A DNA stretch of 13,261 bases from contig SOJY01000280.1 in the NCBI GenBank assembly GCA_004376385.1, positions 1-13,261 on the forward strand, given 5' to 3'. This document shows, piece after piece, positions 1 through 6,845 of the stretch. The position numbers and the translations under genes were made by a program. The first letter of the stretch is position 1. The number at the start of each line of letters is the position of its first letter. Source of the stretch: Candidatus Bathyarchaeum sp. GTDB lineage: Archaea > Thermoproteota > Bathyarchaeia > Bathyarchaeales > Bathyarchaeaceae. A model generated the notes under the pieces. It searched no databases. It was not told the DNA's origin and saw only the letters and a program-made list of their open reading frames with translations.

Positions 1-90
1 TTTATTGGAAACGTAAATAGGTGTGTTTGCACAATAGGTGTGAACGTCCAAAATAATATAGGCGGATAATGGTAGAAACGGGTGGTAGCG
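1..90 (+). promoter_or_regulatory. nop10 upstream region with box A, direct repeat and RBS
   Basis: An AT-rich box A-like stretch (AAATAATATA, 51-60) is followed by GGGTGGT (about 80-86), a Shine-Dalgarno-like sequence 4 nt before the ATG at 91. The 10-mer AATAGGTGTG occurs at 16-25 and again at 33-42, upstream of the box A. All three + frames carry stops here (14-16, 18-20 and 67-69), so any gene entering from the left must end by position 69. I cannot identify such a gene from these few codons. Confidence 0.4.
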
Positions 91-273
91 ATGGTTTGGC
101 TGCTTAGGAAATGTGTGAAGTGTGGAAAGTATACGCTGAATCAGGAAAGCTGTTCCAGTTGTGGTGGTAACTTGCGTATTCCGCATCCTGCTAAATTCTC
201 GCCTGACGACCGATATGCAAAATATCGACGAGCAATGAGAGGTTTAGGTCAGAATGAAAACAACAGTAATTAA
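91..273 (+). CDS. nop10: Nop10, H/ACA ribonucleoprotein subunit
   Basis: This 60-aa protein is a small subunit of the H/ACA RNP, which works with Cbf5, Gar1 and L7Ae in RNA-guided pseudouridylation of rRNA. The N-terminus reads M-V-W-L-L-R-K-C, and a zinc ribbon is formed by C8-x2-C11 and C21-x2-C24. The family-typical segment PHPAKFSPDDRYAKYRR follows, and the length is normal for archaeal Nop10. I chose the ATG at 91 because Nop10 proteins begin just before W-L-x-R-K-C and because an in-frame GTG at 82 lies inside the ribosome binding site. The stop overlaps the start of the next gene by 20 nt, so the two are probably co-transcribed. Nop10 next to a PAC2-family gene is, from memory, a common archaeal arrangement. 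Confidence 0.95.
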   Translation: MVWLLRKCVKCGKYTLNQESCSSCGGNLRIPHPAKFSPDDRYAKYRRAMRGLGQNENNSN

Positions 274-1027
274 GGAATTAGCGAAAGTTGAGCTGAAGAA
301 TCCGATTCTGGTGGAAGGGTTTCCTGGATTAGGTATGGTGGGAAGCATAGCCACCAATTACCTTGTAAAGCAATTGAAAGCTCAAAAACTGGCAATCTTG
401 TATTCTCCCCATTTTCCTTACCATGTTCTCGTCGACAAAAAAGGAGGAGCCAGACTTCTCCGCGGGGAATTTTACTTCTGGAAAAACGAGACCGGAGAAA
501 ACGACTTCATATTCTTAACTGGGGACAGCCAAGCCCAGACAATTGAGGGGCAGTTTGAGGTGGCCAACAGCATCCTCGATTTTGCTGAAAAGAAAAACGT
601 TGAAACTATCATAACTATTGGTGGGTACAGAAACGAAGTTGAAGGCACCCCTAAAGTGGTTGCAGTATCCACGAATCCTGTTCTCTTGGAAAGGGCTCTG
701 AAAGCCAAGGCGGTATTCAGCGAAGCAGGAACCCCTATTGTTGGTACAGCTGGTTTGCTTTTGGGGCTAGCGAAATTCAGGAAGATAGATGCTGTTTGTC
801 TCTTGGGAGAGACTCGCGGTTACTTGCCTGATCCGAAGACTGCGAAGAGTGTTATCGAGATTCTGCAGGGACTCCTTGATGTTACTGTTGATTTGAAAGG
901 ATTGGATGCGGAGATAGAGCGGTCTAAAGAGATACTGGGTAGAATGCAGGATATTGAGAAGAGACGAGTTAAGTATATGCAGAAGATGCGTAGGGTAGAA
1001 GAGGAGCGCATCACCTACATTTCTTGA
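254..1027 (+). CDS. PAC2-family proteasome assembly chaperone homologue
   Basis: This 257-aa protein belongs to the PAC2 family (COG2047 type), which includes eukaryotic PAC1/PAC2 and archaeal PbaA/PbaB. The hallmark glycine-rich segment E-G-F-P-G-L-G-M-V-G-S-I-A lies at residues 21-33. An internal T-I-G-G-Y motif near residue 118 is also typical. The last 45 residues are charged and probably helical or coiled-coil (KEILGRMQDIEKRR and onward). Known archaeal family members dock on the 20S alpha ring through a C-terminal hydrophobic-Tyr-X tail. Here the protein ends I-T-Y-I-S, so the Tyr is third from last rather than penultimate, and docking by that route is uncertain. The ATG lies inside the end of nop10 (20-nt overlap), suggesting translational coupling. 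The stop is 9 nt from the end of the convergent aglB. The family call is firm; the role as a chaperone is inferred. Confidence 0.85.
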   Translation: MKTTVIKELAKVELKNPILVEGFPGLGMVGSIATNYLVKQLKAQKLAILYSPHFPYHVLVDKKGGARLLRGEFYFWKNETGENDFIFLTGDSQAQTIEGQFEVANSILDFAEKKNVETIITIGGYRNEVEGTPKVVAVSTNPVLLERALKAKAVFSEAGTPIVGTAGLLLGLAKFRKIDAVCLLGETRGYLPDPKTAKSVIEILQGLLDVTVDLKGLDAEIERSKEILGRMQDIEKRRVKYMQKMRRVEEERITYIS

Positions 1028-1036
1028 AGCATACAC

Positions 1037-3271
1037 TTAATCGTAATTGACTTTATAGACGCACACCATCGGTGCAAAGGCTCCCTGTGAATCTCCATAC
1101 CAATCTGCCTTTGAGAAATATCCGTGGGGCGGTCCCTCGAAATATTCTAATTCGATTTCTGAATAGCCCTGAAGTACCAAATCTCTTGCGTAATGCATCA
1201 GTTTGTACAAAACCGTGCTGTTTCCCATCTCGTTCATTACTAGCTCATCAGTACCTACTTGGCCATCCTCGTTTGCATCTATCCAATCCGTTCCTAAGGT
1301 GTAGTTTCCGAATTCAGTATCATCCAATCCGGGAATCCGCGCCATCCATCTCCATTTCCCTTCATCACCATATACTGCATCAGTTCCGTCTTGTCTGAAG
1401 CTTTGGTAGATCACAACATAGTCAACATCGTAGTCTTTCAGGAATTTGACGGCTTCAGTTTCGTTTGACATAAACATCTTTCCAATCAAGCCTATCTGCG
1501 TAGCATTCACTGTACCGTTATCAGCAAGAGTTGTTTTATTGGCAATACTCGTAATCCAGTATCCATAATCCCACCAACTCGCCACAATATCAGTTTGTTC
1601 CAGATTAACCCGCATCCAGTTGAGGGCATCTAACCAGTCGCTAACTTGGGTCCTAAGCGGCAAACTCGAAGCGGCAATTGTTGTAGGCGAATACGCACGA
1701 TCTACGACTCTTGGAAACGTTGAGCCCGCGCTTGGCAATACAAAGGTAACCGTCAACAAGAGGAACATCAAAATAATAAAGCCCGCGCTGAATTCCTTAC
1801 CTACACGAGCCCTGAAACGCATTTTACGTCTCCTCGGGATTTTAGGGCTTTCCCTCAGAATCGTGGCAAATGGTTTGACCAATTGAACCAAAGCTAATGC
1901 CCATAAGATGCTAACGGCTGGAGCCATGAGCAAAGTTAACCGAACCATTGAACCGGCAAAGTAGATGGATGTCAGACCAAAGATTACGAGGAAAATGTTG
2001 CGGTTTGTGGGATTCTGCACAGCGAAATATAAACCGACAGGTATGAAGAAGACTCCTATGCCTAAGTCATAGTAAAACGATCCCCAAGTGGAGGGTCTGT
2101 GTTCCTGCACGGACTGCACAAGCTGTTGTATAGGGCCTTCGCCTACACGTTCAGAGGGCAATATAACTGAGACGAATTTTTCCTCTAGGGACCCAATTAA
2201 CCCGAGCCTTGAAAACGCAAAGAACAAGGCGACAATAAGGACTAAGAAGCCAACCACAAAAACCATTTTATTCTTATTGGGTTTGATGCGGCGAGAAATT
2301 TCGTAGATGCTCAACAAGAGGAACATTCCAGCCACTGCCAAGACTGTAGGTTCTGTTAGAAATTTGAGTCCTAGCTTTGGTACACTTGTTGCTATAAGAA
2401 GTGCCACGCCAAATGTTGTGCCGTAGGAAATAAAGAGGCGCGGTGAATATCGCTTTAGCACGACTAGAACAAGAACAAAAATTAATGTGATTCCGAGGGG
2501 ATATCGTGCTGCTCCCCAAGACGCAAAGAGATATCCCAACGATAATCCTCCAGCGATTCCATAGGCAAGACTGTTTCTAGGAGACCTTTCGGGGTCAATG
2601 GACCTTAGGAAGAAGAAGATGAACAAGAGGATGCCGAAGATTCCGACGGTTTCGTCGTCAAAAAAGCCGAGGGAGGTACGGCTAATATACGGTGAGCTTA
2701 GGGCTAAAAAGAAGGCTGAAAACAGGCCAACCTCTTTGCCGCCAATGTCTCTTCCCACAAAGTAGATGACCAAAACGGTTAACGTCGCCATAATCACTGG
2801 AAACAATATGACGAAATTGAAAACGGGGTCGACAGTTAGAGGATGATAGACATCTGAACTTAGGATCGGCGCCGGAGCAAGATTCAGCGCATTAGCTATC
2901 TGATAAAAGAACGCTGCCGTTGCTGCCAGACCCGGAAAAAGTGCGCCTGAAACAGGGAGCCCTTGAGGATACCAGCTCATCGTGTCTGTCCATGATGTCC
3001 AGGCGAAGAATCCGTTATCAACCATGTGCTTGGTTAAACGGTAATGAATGTGAGGGTCAAATTCTGAGAGTTGGAAACCCCAGCGGAGAGGAAGCAATCT
3101 TACCGTGGCGGCTATAACAAGAATGAGTATCAGTAGAGATATGTGCATCAGAGAAGAATGAGATATTCGGAAGCGAAGAGCTCCAACGCTCGTTAAGGCA
3201 TTAACTGCACTTTCTTTGCTAAACATTTTTCCAATATTCACCGCAAACCCTTCTCTCGTCAATGAAAGCAT
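1037..3271 (-). CDS. aglB: AglB/STT3 dolichyl-phosphooligosaccharide-protein glycosyltransferase
   Basis: This is the catalytic subunit of archaeal N-glycosylation; it transfers a lipid-linked glycan to Asn in N-x-S/T sequons on the outer face of the membrane. The protein is 744 aa. An N-terminal region with about 12-13 hydrophobic helices (roughly 42-515) is followed by a globular C-terminal domain. Catalytic signatures are complete: F-D-P-H-I-H-Y-R around D72, G-F-F-D-D-E-T-V-G around D205-D206, S-V-Q-E at 387-390 (the TIXE/SVSE loop), W-W-D-Y-G-Y-W at 566-572 (sequon recognition) and D-E-G-K-W-R-W-M at 636-643 (DK motif). A 12-residue EF-hand-like loop (D665 to E676) sits in the C-terminal domain. 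The start is taken at 3271 (ATG). An internal ATG ending at 3226, residue 16, is preceded by GGTGA 11 nt away and is a fair alternative. The gene converges on the PAC2 gene with a 9-nt gap. Confidence 0.95.
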   Translation of the reverse strand: MLSLTREGFAVNIGKMFSKESAVNALTSVGALRFRISHSSLMHISLLILILVIAATVRLLPLRWGFQLSEFDPHIHYRLTKHMVDNGFFAWTSWTDTMSWYPQGLPVSGALFPGLAATAAFFYQIANALNLAPAPILSSDVYHPLTVDPVFNFVILFPVIMATLTVLVIYFVGRDIGGKEVGLFSAFFLALSSPYISRTSLGFFDDETVGIFGILLFIFFFLRSIDPERSPRNSLAYGIAGGLSLGYLFASWGAARYPLGITLIFVLVLVVLKRYSPRLFISYGTTFGVALLIATSVPKLGLKFLTEPTVLAVAGMFLLLSIYEISRRIKPNKNKMVFVVGFLVLIVALFFAFSRLGLIGSLEEKFVSVILPSERVGEGPIQQLVQSVQEHRPSTWGSFYYDLGIGVFFIPVGLYFAVQNPTNRNIFLVIFGLTSIYFAGSMVRLTLLMAPAVSILWALALVQLVKPFATILRESPKIPRRRKMRFRARVGKEFSAGFIILMFLLLTVTFVLPSAGSTFPRVVDRAYSPTTIAASSLPLRTQVSDWLDALNWMRVNLEQTDIVASWWDYGYWITSIANKTTLADNGTVNATQIGLIGKMFMSNETEAVKFLKDYDVDYVVIYQSFRQDGTDAVYGDEGKWRWMARIPGLDDTEFGNYTLGTDWIDANEDGQVGTDELVMNEMGNSTVLYKLMHYARDLVLQGYSEIELEYFEGPPHGYFSKADWYGDSQGAFAPMVCVYKVNYD

Positions 3272-3290
3272 TGAACCCTTTATTTTTCTT

Positions 3291-3350
3291 GTGGTATTCC
3301 ACTGTTATTAGTTTCCTTCTTTGAAAGAAGAGATATTTTAACTTTTTAAC
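3291..3350 (-). promoter_or_regulatory. aglB promoter with palindromic possible operator
   Basis: On the minus strand, TTAAAAAG (3342-3350) and AGTTAAAATATC (3332-3343) offer box A candidates. Immediately downstream is a perfect 7-bp palindrome with one central base, CTTCTTT-G-AAAGAAG (3316-3330), between box A and the expected transcription start near 3310. GTGG-N4-CCAC (3291-3302) follows in the leader. A palindrome just after box A is a usual place for an archaeal repressor to bind, but no regulator is identified. Confidence 0.4.
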
Positions 3351-3437
3351 CTGCGCTTAAACAAAGACGTAAAAGATAGCAACTTGAATACAAAAGCCTA
3401 CTTTGGAGCGTGTTTTCACCCGTCAATTTTCTATGAC

Positions 3438-3563
3438 TCATTTCTTTTTAATGACCTTCGGAACGTAGATGATGCCGCATCCACACATGGGGCACTGCCT
3501 AGGCTCCATTTTACTTTCACCGACCCATTTATGTCCACACTTCATACACATCCACTCTGTCAC
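3438..3563 (-). CDS. Small zinc-ribbon protein, 41 aa
   Basis: This short gene encodes M-T-E-W-M-C-M-K-C-G-H-K-W at its start and Q-C-P-M-C-G-C-G-I-I-Y-V-P later. The cysteines (C6, C9, C24, C27, with an extra C29) give a C-x2-C / C-x2-C-x-C zinc ribbon of the rubredoxin or zinc-ribbon kind, ending in a Lys-rich tail. The GTG start at 3563 is chosen because GGAAGTGAT (3569-3577), an 8-of-9 match to the archaeal anti-16S sequence GGAGGTGAT, stands 5 nt upstream and an in-frame TGA lies two codons before. TTAAGTGTTTTAATG (3597-3611) is a possible box A. It lies between another zinc-ribbon gene and aglB on the same strand. The function is unknown; tiny zinc ribbons often act as nucleic-acid or protein adaptors. 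Confidence is good that it is a gene, low on role. Confidence 0.75.
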   Translation of the reverse strand: MTEWMCMKCGHKWVGESKMEPRQCPMCGCGIIYVPKVIKKK

Positions 3564-3665
3564 GCTTCATCACTTCCTTCAAATCTCGGTATCTGCATTA
3601 AAACACTTAATTTTTTCCATCACAAAATAGCATTTACTGTAGAGAAGCTTCTTGGACTTGAGCCC

Positions 3666-3848
3666 TCAATGTCTTCTGCCTGTTTTGCCGGCAGATTTGA
3701 CCTCAACTTTTTTCGGTACGAAGGATATTTTTCTGTCGCATTTGGGGCATTTACCCTCGTGAGTTTGAATTATCTCGTCTGGGGGTTTCAAGTCTGTGCC
3801 TTCGTAGAGAATAAAACCGCATTTTTCGCAAATTACCTGTTGAGGCAA
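3666..3848 (-). CDS. Small zinc-ribbon protein, 60 aa
   Basis: The protein begins M-P-Q-Q-V-I-C-E-K-C-G-F-I-L-Y-E-G, continues with a D-L-K-P-P-D-E-I-I-Q linker and then G-K-C-P-K-C-D-R-K-I-S. C7/C10 and C34/C37 form a four-Cys zinc ribbon, and the C-terminal third is basic (PKKVEVK, then KTGRRH). I chose the TTG at 3848 because GGCTGTGAT (7 of 9 to GGAGGTGAT) is just upstream and because box A-like TACATAAATA at 3891-3900 would place transcription start near 3870. The TTG at 3872 would then fall at or before the start site, although it would add eight residues. The function is not known to me. The tandem arrangement with the 41-aa zinc ribbon on the same strand is notable, but the two share only the zinc-ribbon layout. 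Confidence 0.8.
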   Translation of the reverse strand: MPQQVICEKCGFILYEGTDLKPPDEIIQTHEGKCPKCDRKISFVPKKVEVKSAGKTGRRH

Positions 3849-3872
3849 GCTATCACAGCCGTTGTAGAACAA

Positions 3873-4113
3873 AATACAATCGTTACAAACTATTTATGTA
3901 TTACGACGCTTCGCAGAAGCCCGTTAGAGCGGCTTTTCCCTATTTGCTGAGCAACTTAGTGAAACCTTAACTACCTTTATTTTTTGTTCGATCGCCAATA
4001 GGCGATACTCCAGTTGCTTATAGTGCTGCCTTTTTGTGAACCGCGAACAGTTGTTGCTCGTAAATCATTTATAGAGTTTTAAGTGTCTGAAGCAGACTGG
4101 AGTAGGTGCACCG
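3873..4113. promoter_or_regulatory. topA: Divergent intergenic region with topA promoter and RBS
   Basis: On the + strand CATTTATAG (4066-4074) is a box A for topA, predicting transcription start near 4097. GGAGTAGGTG (4099-4108) is a strong ribosome binding site ending 5 nt before the ATG. On the - strand TACATAAATA (3891-3900) serves the 60-aa zinc-ribbon gene. The rest holds short hairpins, the clearest being ATCGCC-AATA-GGCGAT (3991-4006). I see no convincing gene or RNA in it. Confidence 0.55.
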
Positions 4114-6192
4114 ATGGAAAAATACACCCTGATAGTTACCGAAAAACCGGATGCCGCTAAAAGAATAGCCCAAGCCCTTGATAGCCAAGGCAAGCCCAAG
4201 AATCTTAAGGAAAACGGCGTACCCTATTTTGTCGCTCAAAGGGACCGAAAACTCGTTATTGTTCCCGCTCTCGGGCACCTCTACACTATCGTTCACGAAA
4301 GAGGAAAAAGAAACTACTATCCTGTCTTCAATTTCAGGTGGACACCGCGACACTTGGCAGAGCGAGGCGCAAAAGCGATTCGTAATTGGGTTGAAACGTT
4401 TTCGAAGTTGTCCCATGATGCTGACGAGTTTGTGTCAGCTTGCGACTACGACATTGAAGGAAGCCTCATCGGATACTGCATACTGAAGTACGCCTGCGAC
4501 AACAAGGAAACTTCAGCAAAAAGGATGAAATTTTCTACTCTCATGAAAAGCGAGCTGGAACAAGCTTACGAAGAGCCTCTTCCGCACCTCGATTTTGCCC
4601 TCATAGAAGCCGGAAGAACCAGACATGAAGTGGACTGGCTATACGGCATAAACCTTTCACGAGCACTAACTTTGGCGGCGCGCCGCTGGAGCGGCAGATA
4701 CTCCACCTTGAGCACGGGAAGAGTGCAGGGACCAACCCTCCAGTTTCTGACTGCAAGAGAGAAGGCAATCCGCAGCTTTGTGCCCACCCCATACTGGGAA
4801 ATAAACGCTGAGGCTGAAATCCTAAACTCTGTAATTGAGGCACAATATGAAAAAAAGCGAATTGCAACAAGGGCTGAGGCAGACGCTGTTGTGCGAGCCT
4901 GCGCAAACAAATCTGGGGAAGTCACGAGTGTTGACGTGAGAACGCTTCATCAGAAGCCTCCTATCCCCTTCGACGTAGGCACGTTACAGCGGGAAGCCTA
5001 CAGCTTCTTTGGCTATACTCCCCGACGCACCTTAGCAATCGCTCAGCGCCTATATCTTGACGCTTTGATTTCCTACCCCCGGACAAGCAGCCAGAAACTT
5101 CCTCCAATAATAGACTACAAAAAGATACTCAACTCCCTCAAACGAAAACCTGCATACAAAAAGTTAGCCTCAAAACTTCTAGAAAAAGAAGAGTTGAAAC
5201 CCAGAGAAGGCGCTAAAGAAGACCCCGCCCATCCAGCTGTGTATCCCACAGGAAAGCTGCCGGAAAAGCCCCTGGGAATACCCGAGAAGAGGGTTTGGGA
5301 CCTTATTGTCCGACGGTTCATGGCTGTTTTCGGCGATGATGCACTCAAAGAGAGCCTAAAGGCGCGTCTAGAAGTGAACGATCACAACTTCTTTTTGAGG
5401 GGAAGACGGATTCTGAAGGAAGGTTGGATGGACTTCTACAAGCCCTACGTCAGAGCCGAAGAGGTGCTCATGCCTCCCATCAAAGAAGGCGATAACGTTC
5501 GGTTAAGAAATGTCATACAGGAAGACAAGTTCACCTGCCCCCCGCCTCGATACAATCCAAGCAGTCTCCTGAAGAAGATGGAAGAACTTGGAATCGGAAC
5601 AAAGGCGACCCGAGCAGACATCATTCAGACTCTCTACAACCGCGGATACGTCAAGGACGAACGAATCGCGGTGACTGAGCTGGGCTTCGACGTAATCGAG
5701 ATTCTCGGCAAGTATGCTTCCATTGTAGTCTCGGCAAAGCTCACTCAAGAACTTGAGGATAAAATGGAGCAAATCCAAAACAATAGAATGAATCGGGAAA
5801 CTGTTCTCGCAGAAGTCGTTGAACAGCTGAAACCTCAATTGGAACAGTTCAAAGAAAACGAGGAACGTATCGGTGAATCCTTAACAAAAGCCATCAAGAG
5901 AGCACAAACACAGGAACGAATCGTGGGAAAATGCCCAAACTGTGGCACAGGCGACCTCGCGATTATCTATTCACGAACAACCAGAAAGAGGTTCATAGGC
6001 TGCACCAACTACTTCAAGGGCATCTGCAAAACATCTTTTCCTCTTCCCCAACGTGGAACCGTCAAACCCACCAAAAGCAACTGTAAAGCATGTGGATGGC
6101 CTCAGGTGCTGGTGTGGCTCAGAAGCAAAAGACCTTGGAACCTGTGCTTCAACCCCAATTGTTCCCTTAAAGCGAGGAGGAAAAAACGGTGA
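4114..6192 (+). CDS. topA: DNA topoisomerase I (type IA)
   Basis: This 692-aa type IA topoisomerase relaxes negatively supercoiled DNA through a transient 5'-phosphotyrosine link. The Toprim domain opens with V-T-E-K-P (E10) and carries the acidic cluster A-C-D-Y-D-I-E-G (D111, D113, E115). The catalytic Tyr is Y321 in the signature L-I-S-Y-P-R-T-S-S. The segment GIGTKATRADIIQ further on is also typical of the family. Two zinc-finger units close the protein: C607-P-N-C610 with later cysteines, and C657-K-A-C660 with C678 and C683. The ATG at 4114 has a strong ribosome binding site. It is the first gene of a three-gene operon, and its stop overlaps the next start (GTGA). Codon use looks like that of its neighbours. 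Confidence 0.96.
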   Translation: MEKYTLIVTEKPDAAKRIAQALDSQGKPKNLKENGVPYFVAQRDRKLVIVPALGHLYTIVHERGKRNYYPVFNFRWTPRHLAERGAKAIRNWVETFSKLSHDADEFVSACDYDIEGSLIGYCILKYACDNKETSAKRMKFSTLMKSELEQAYEEPLPHLDFALIEAGRTRHEVDWLYGINLSRALTLAARRWSGRYSTLSTGRVQGPTLQFLTAREKAIRSFVPTPYWEINAEAEILNSVIEAQYEKKRIATRAEADAVVRACANKSGEVTSVDVRTLHQKPPIPFDVGTLQREAYSFFGYTPRRTLAIAQRLYLDALISYPRTSSQKLPPIIDYKKILNSLKRKPAYKKLASKLLEKEELKPREGAKEDPAHPAVYPTGKLPEKPLGIPEKRVWDLIVRRFMAVFGDDALKESLKARLEVNDHNFFLRGRRILKEGWMDFYKPYVRAEEVLMPPIKEGDNVRLRNVIQEDKFTCPPPRYNPSSLLKKMEELGIGTKATRADIIQTLYNRGYVKDERIAVTELGFDVIEILGKYASIVVSAKLTQELEDKMEQIQNNRMNRETVLAEVVEQLKPQLEQFKENEERIGESLTKAIKRAQTQERIVGKCPNCGTGDLAIIYSRTTRKRFIGCTNYFKGICKTSFPLPQRGTVKPTKSNCKACGWPQVLVWLRSKRPWNLCFNPNCSLKARRKKR

Positions 6193-6401
6193 AGTGCATA
6201 GTTTGTGACAGAGACGCCAAAGAGAAATATTGTGGGCTCCACGAAAGAGCTTACCGAAACATTGTTCAGAACTTTGAGGATTGGCAAAGGGCTACAGGCG
6301 CTTCTTGGAAGGAATATTTAAAAGCTGTTGTGGAGAATTCATACACAGGCGCTTGGGCAAAAGAAGTTGCAGAGCATTTATTGAAGAACAAGGATGGATG
6401 A
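6189..6401 (+). CDS. Small zinc-finger protein coupled to topA
   Basis: This 70-aa protein begins M-K-C-I-V-C and has C3-x2-C6 with C15-x2-H18 (Y-C-G-L-H-E-R-A-Y), a compact CCCH zinc-binding site. A helical, aromatic-rich segment follows (NFEDWQRATGASWKEYLK), then GAWAKEVAEHLL. It starts at GTG 6189, overlapping the topA stop by 4 nt (GTGA), with AGGAGG at 6175-6180 inside the end of topA as ribosome binding site. This is the classic arrangement for translational coupling. I do not recognise a named family. The tight linkage suggests a partner or regulator of topoisomerase I, or simply a conserved neighbour. Only 3 nt separate its stop from the next gene. Confidence 0.8.
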   Translation: MKCIVCDRDAKEKYCGLHERAYRNIVQNFEDWQRATGASWKEYLKAVVENSYTGAWAKEVAEHLLKNKDG

Positions 6402-6404
6402 ACT

Positions 6405-6827
6405 ATGGCTAAAGGTTTCAGTAAACAGCTTTCCTCTCTTGCCTTTTCGTTGCAAAAAACTTACGAGAAAATAATAACTGCTAAGCCTTCCTTATTTGTT
6501 GTCGCCATCTCGGTTGTCGCCGTTTCACTCTTCCTGCTTGGCGGAGGAATCTACGACATCCTGATCCAGCCCATCGTAGCAATCGTCGCTTCGGGTGGAC
6601 GGATAATCAGCTTTTATCCTTATGGCATAACTGAGCAGTTACTCTTAGAGAGCGTAATCATTATGGTCTTCTATGCCATGGGATTCACGGGCTTTATAAT
6701 AGCATACCGAAGCACAAAGTACGCTTATAGCCCCCGCCAAGCATACAGATTCCTTCTGGTTGGCTGTGTTCTACTCCTTATATCATATGTTCTAGTTGAA
6801 CAAAATCTGATAGCTAGCTTCAGCTAG
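6405..6827 (+). CDS. OSTC/DC2-like membrane protein (OST3/OST6 superfamily)
   Basis: This 140-aa protein has three predicted membrane helices (about 29-53, 80-101 and 115-132) and a short loop after the first. It resembles human OSTC (DC2, 149 aa, three helices) along its length. Shared points are G-G-x-I-Y-D with a nearby Pro at the end of helix 1 (here 46-51), an acidic (M/L)-E before helix 2 (E82), F-x-M-G-x-x-G-F-I-I with a following R-S (89-103), and R-F-L-L with V-L-L-x-S in helix 3 (115-127). In eukaryotes OSTC and the membrane part of OST3/OST6 bind STT3; OSTC links OST to the translocon. A role as an accessory subunit for AglB, encoded about 3 kb away, is inference. It is third in the topA operon, 3 nt after the zinc-finger gene. 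The similarity is judged from remembered sequence. Confidence 0.72.
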   Translation: MAKGFSKQLSSLAFSLQKTYEKIITAKPSLFVVAISVVAVSLFLLGGGIYDILIQPIVAIVASGGRIISFYPYGITEQLLLESVIIMVFYAMGFTGFIIAYRSTKYAYSPRQAYRFLLVGCVLLLISYVLVEQNLIASFS

Positions 6828-6828
6828 C
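6813..6828. terminator. Hairpin at convergent gene ends
   Basis: GCTAGC-TTCA-GCTAGC is a perfect 6-bp stem with a 4-nt loop that contains the TAG stop of the OSTC-like gene. The carS stop on the other strand is 18 nt beyond it. No T tract follows on either strand, so termination or 3'-end protection is only a possibility. Confidence 0.3.
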
Positions 6829-6845
6829 CTCTACCACGTTACAAG

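Noticed and set aside
3384..3950. 188-codon open frame on the + strand
   Set aside because: It lies antisense to two zinc-ribbon genes that have paired CxxC motifs, ribosome binding sites and a box A. Its own product has no motif.
3991..4006. Hairpin ATCGCC-AATA-GGCGAT as a terminator
   Set aside because: The T run precedes rather than follows it on the + strand, and no gene ends just before it on either strand.
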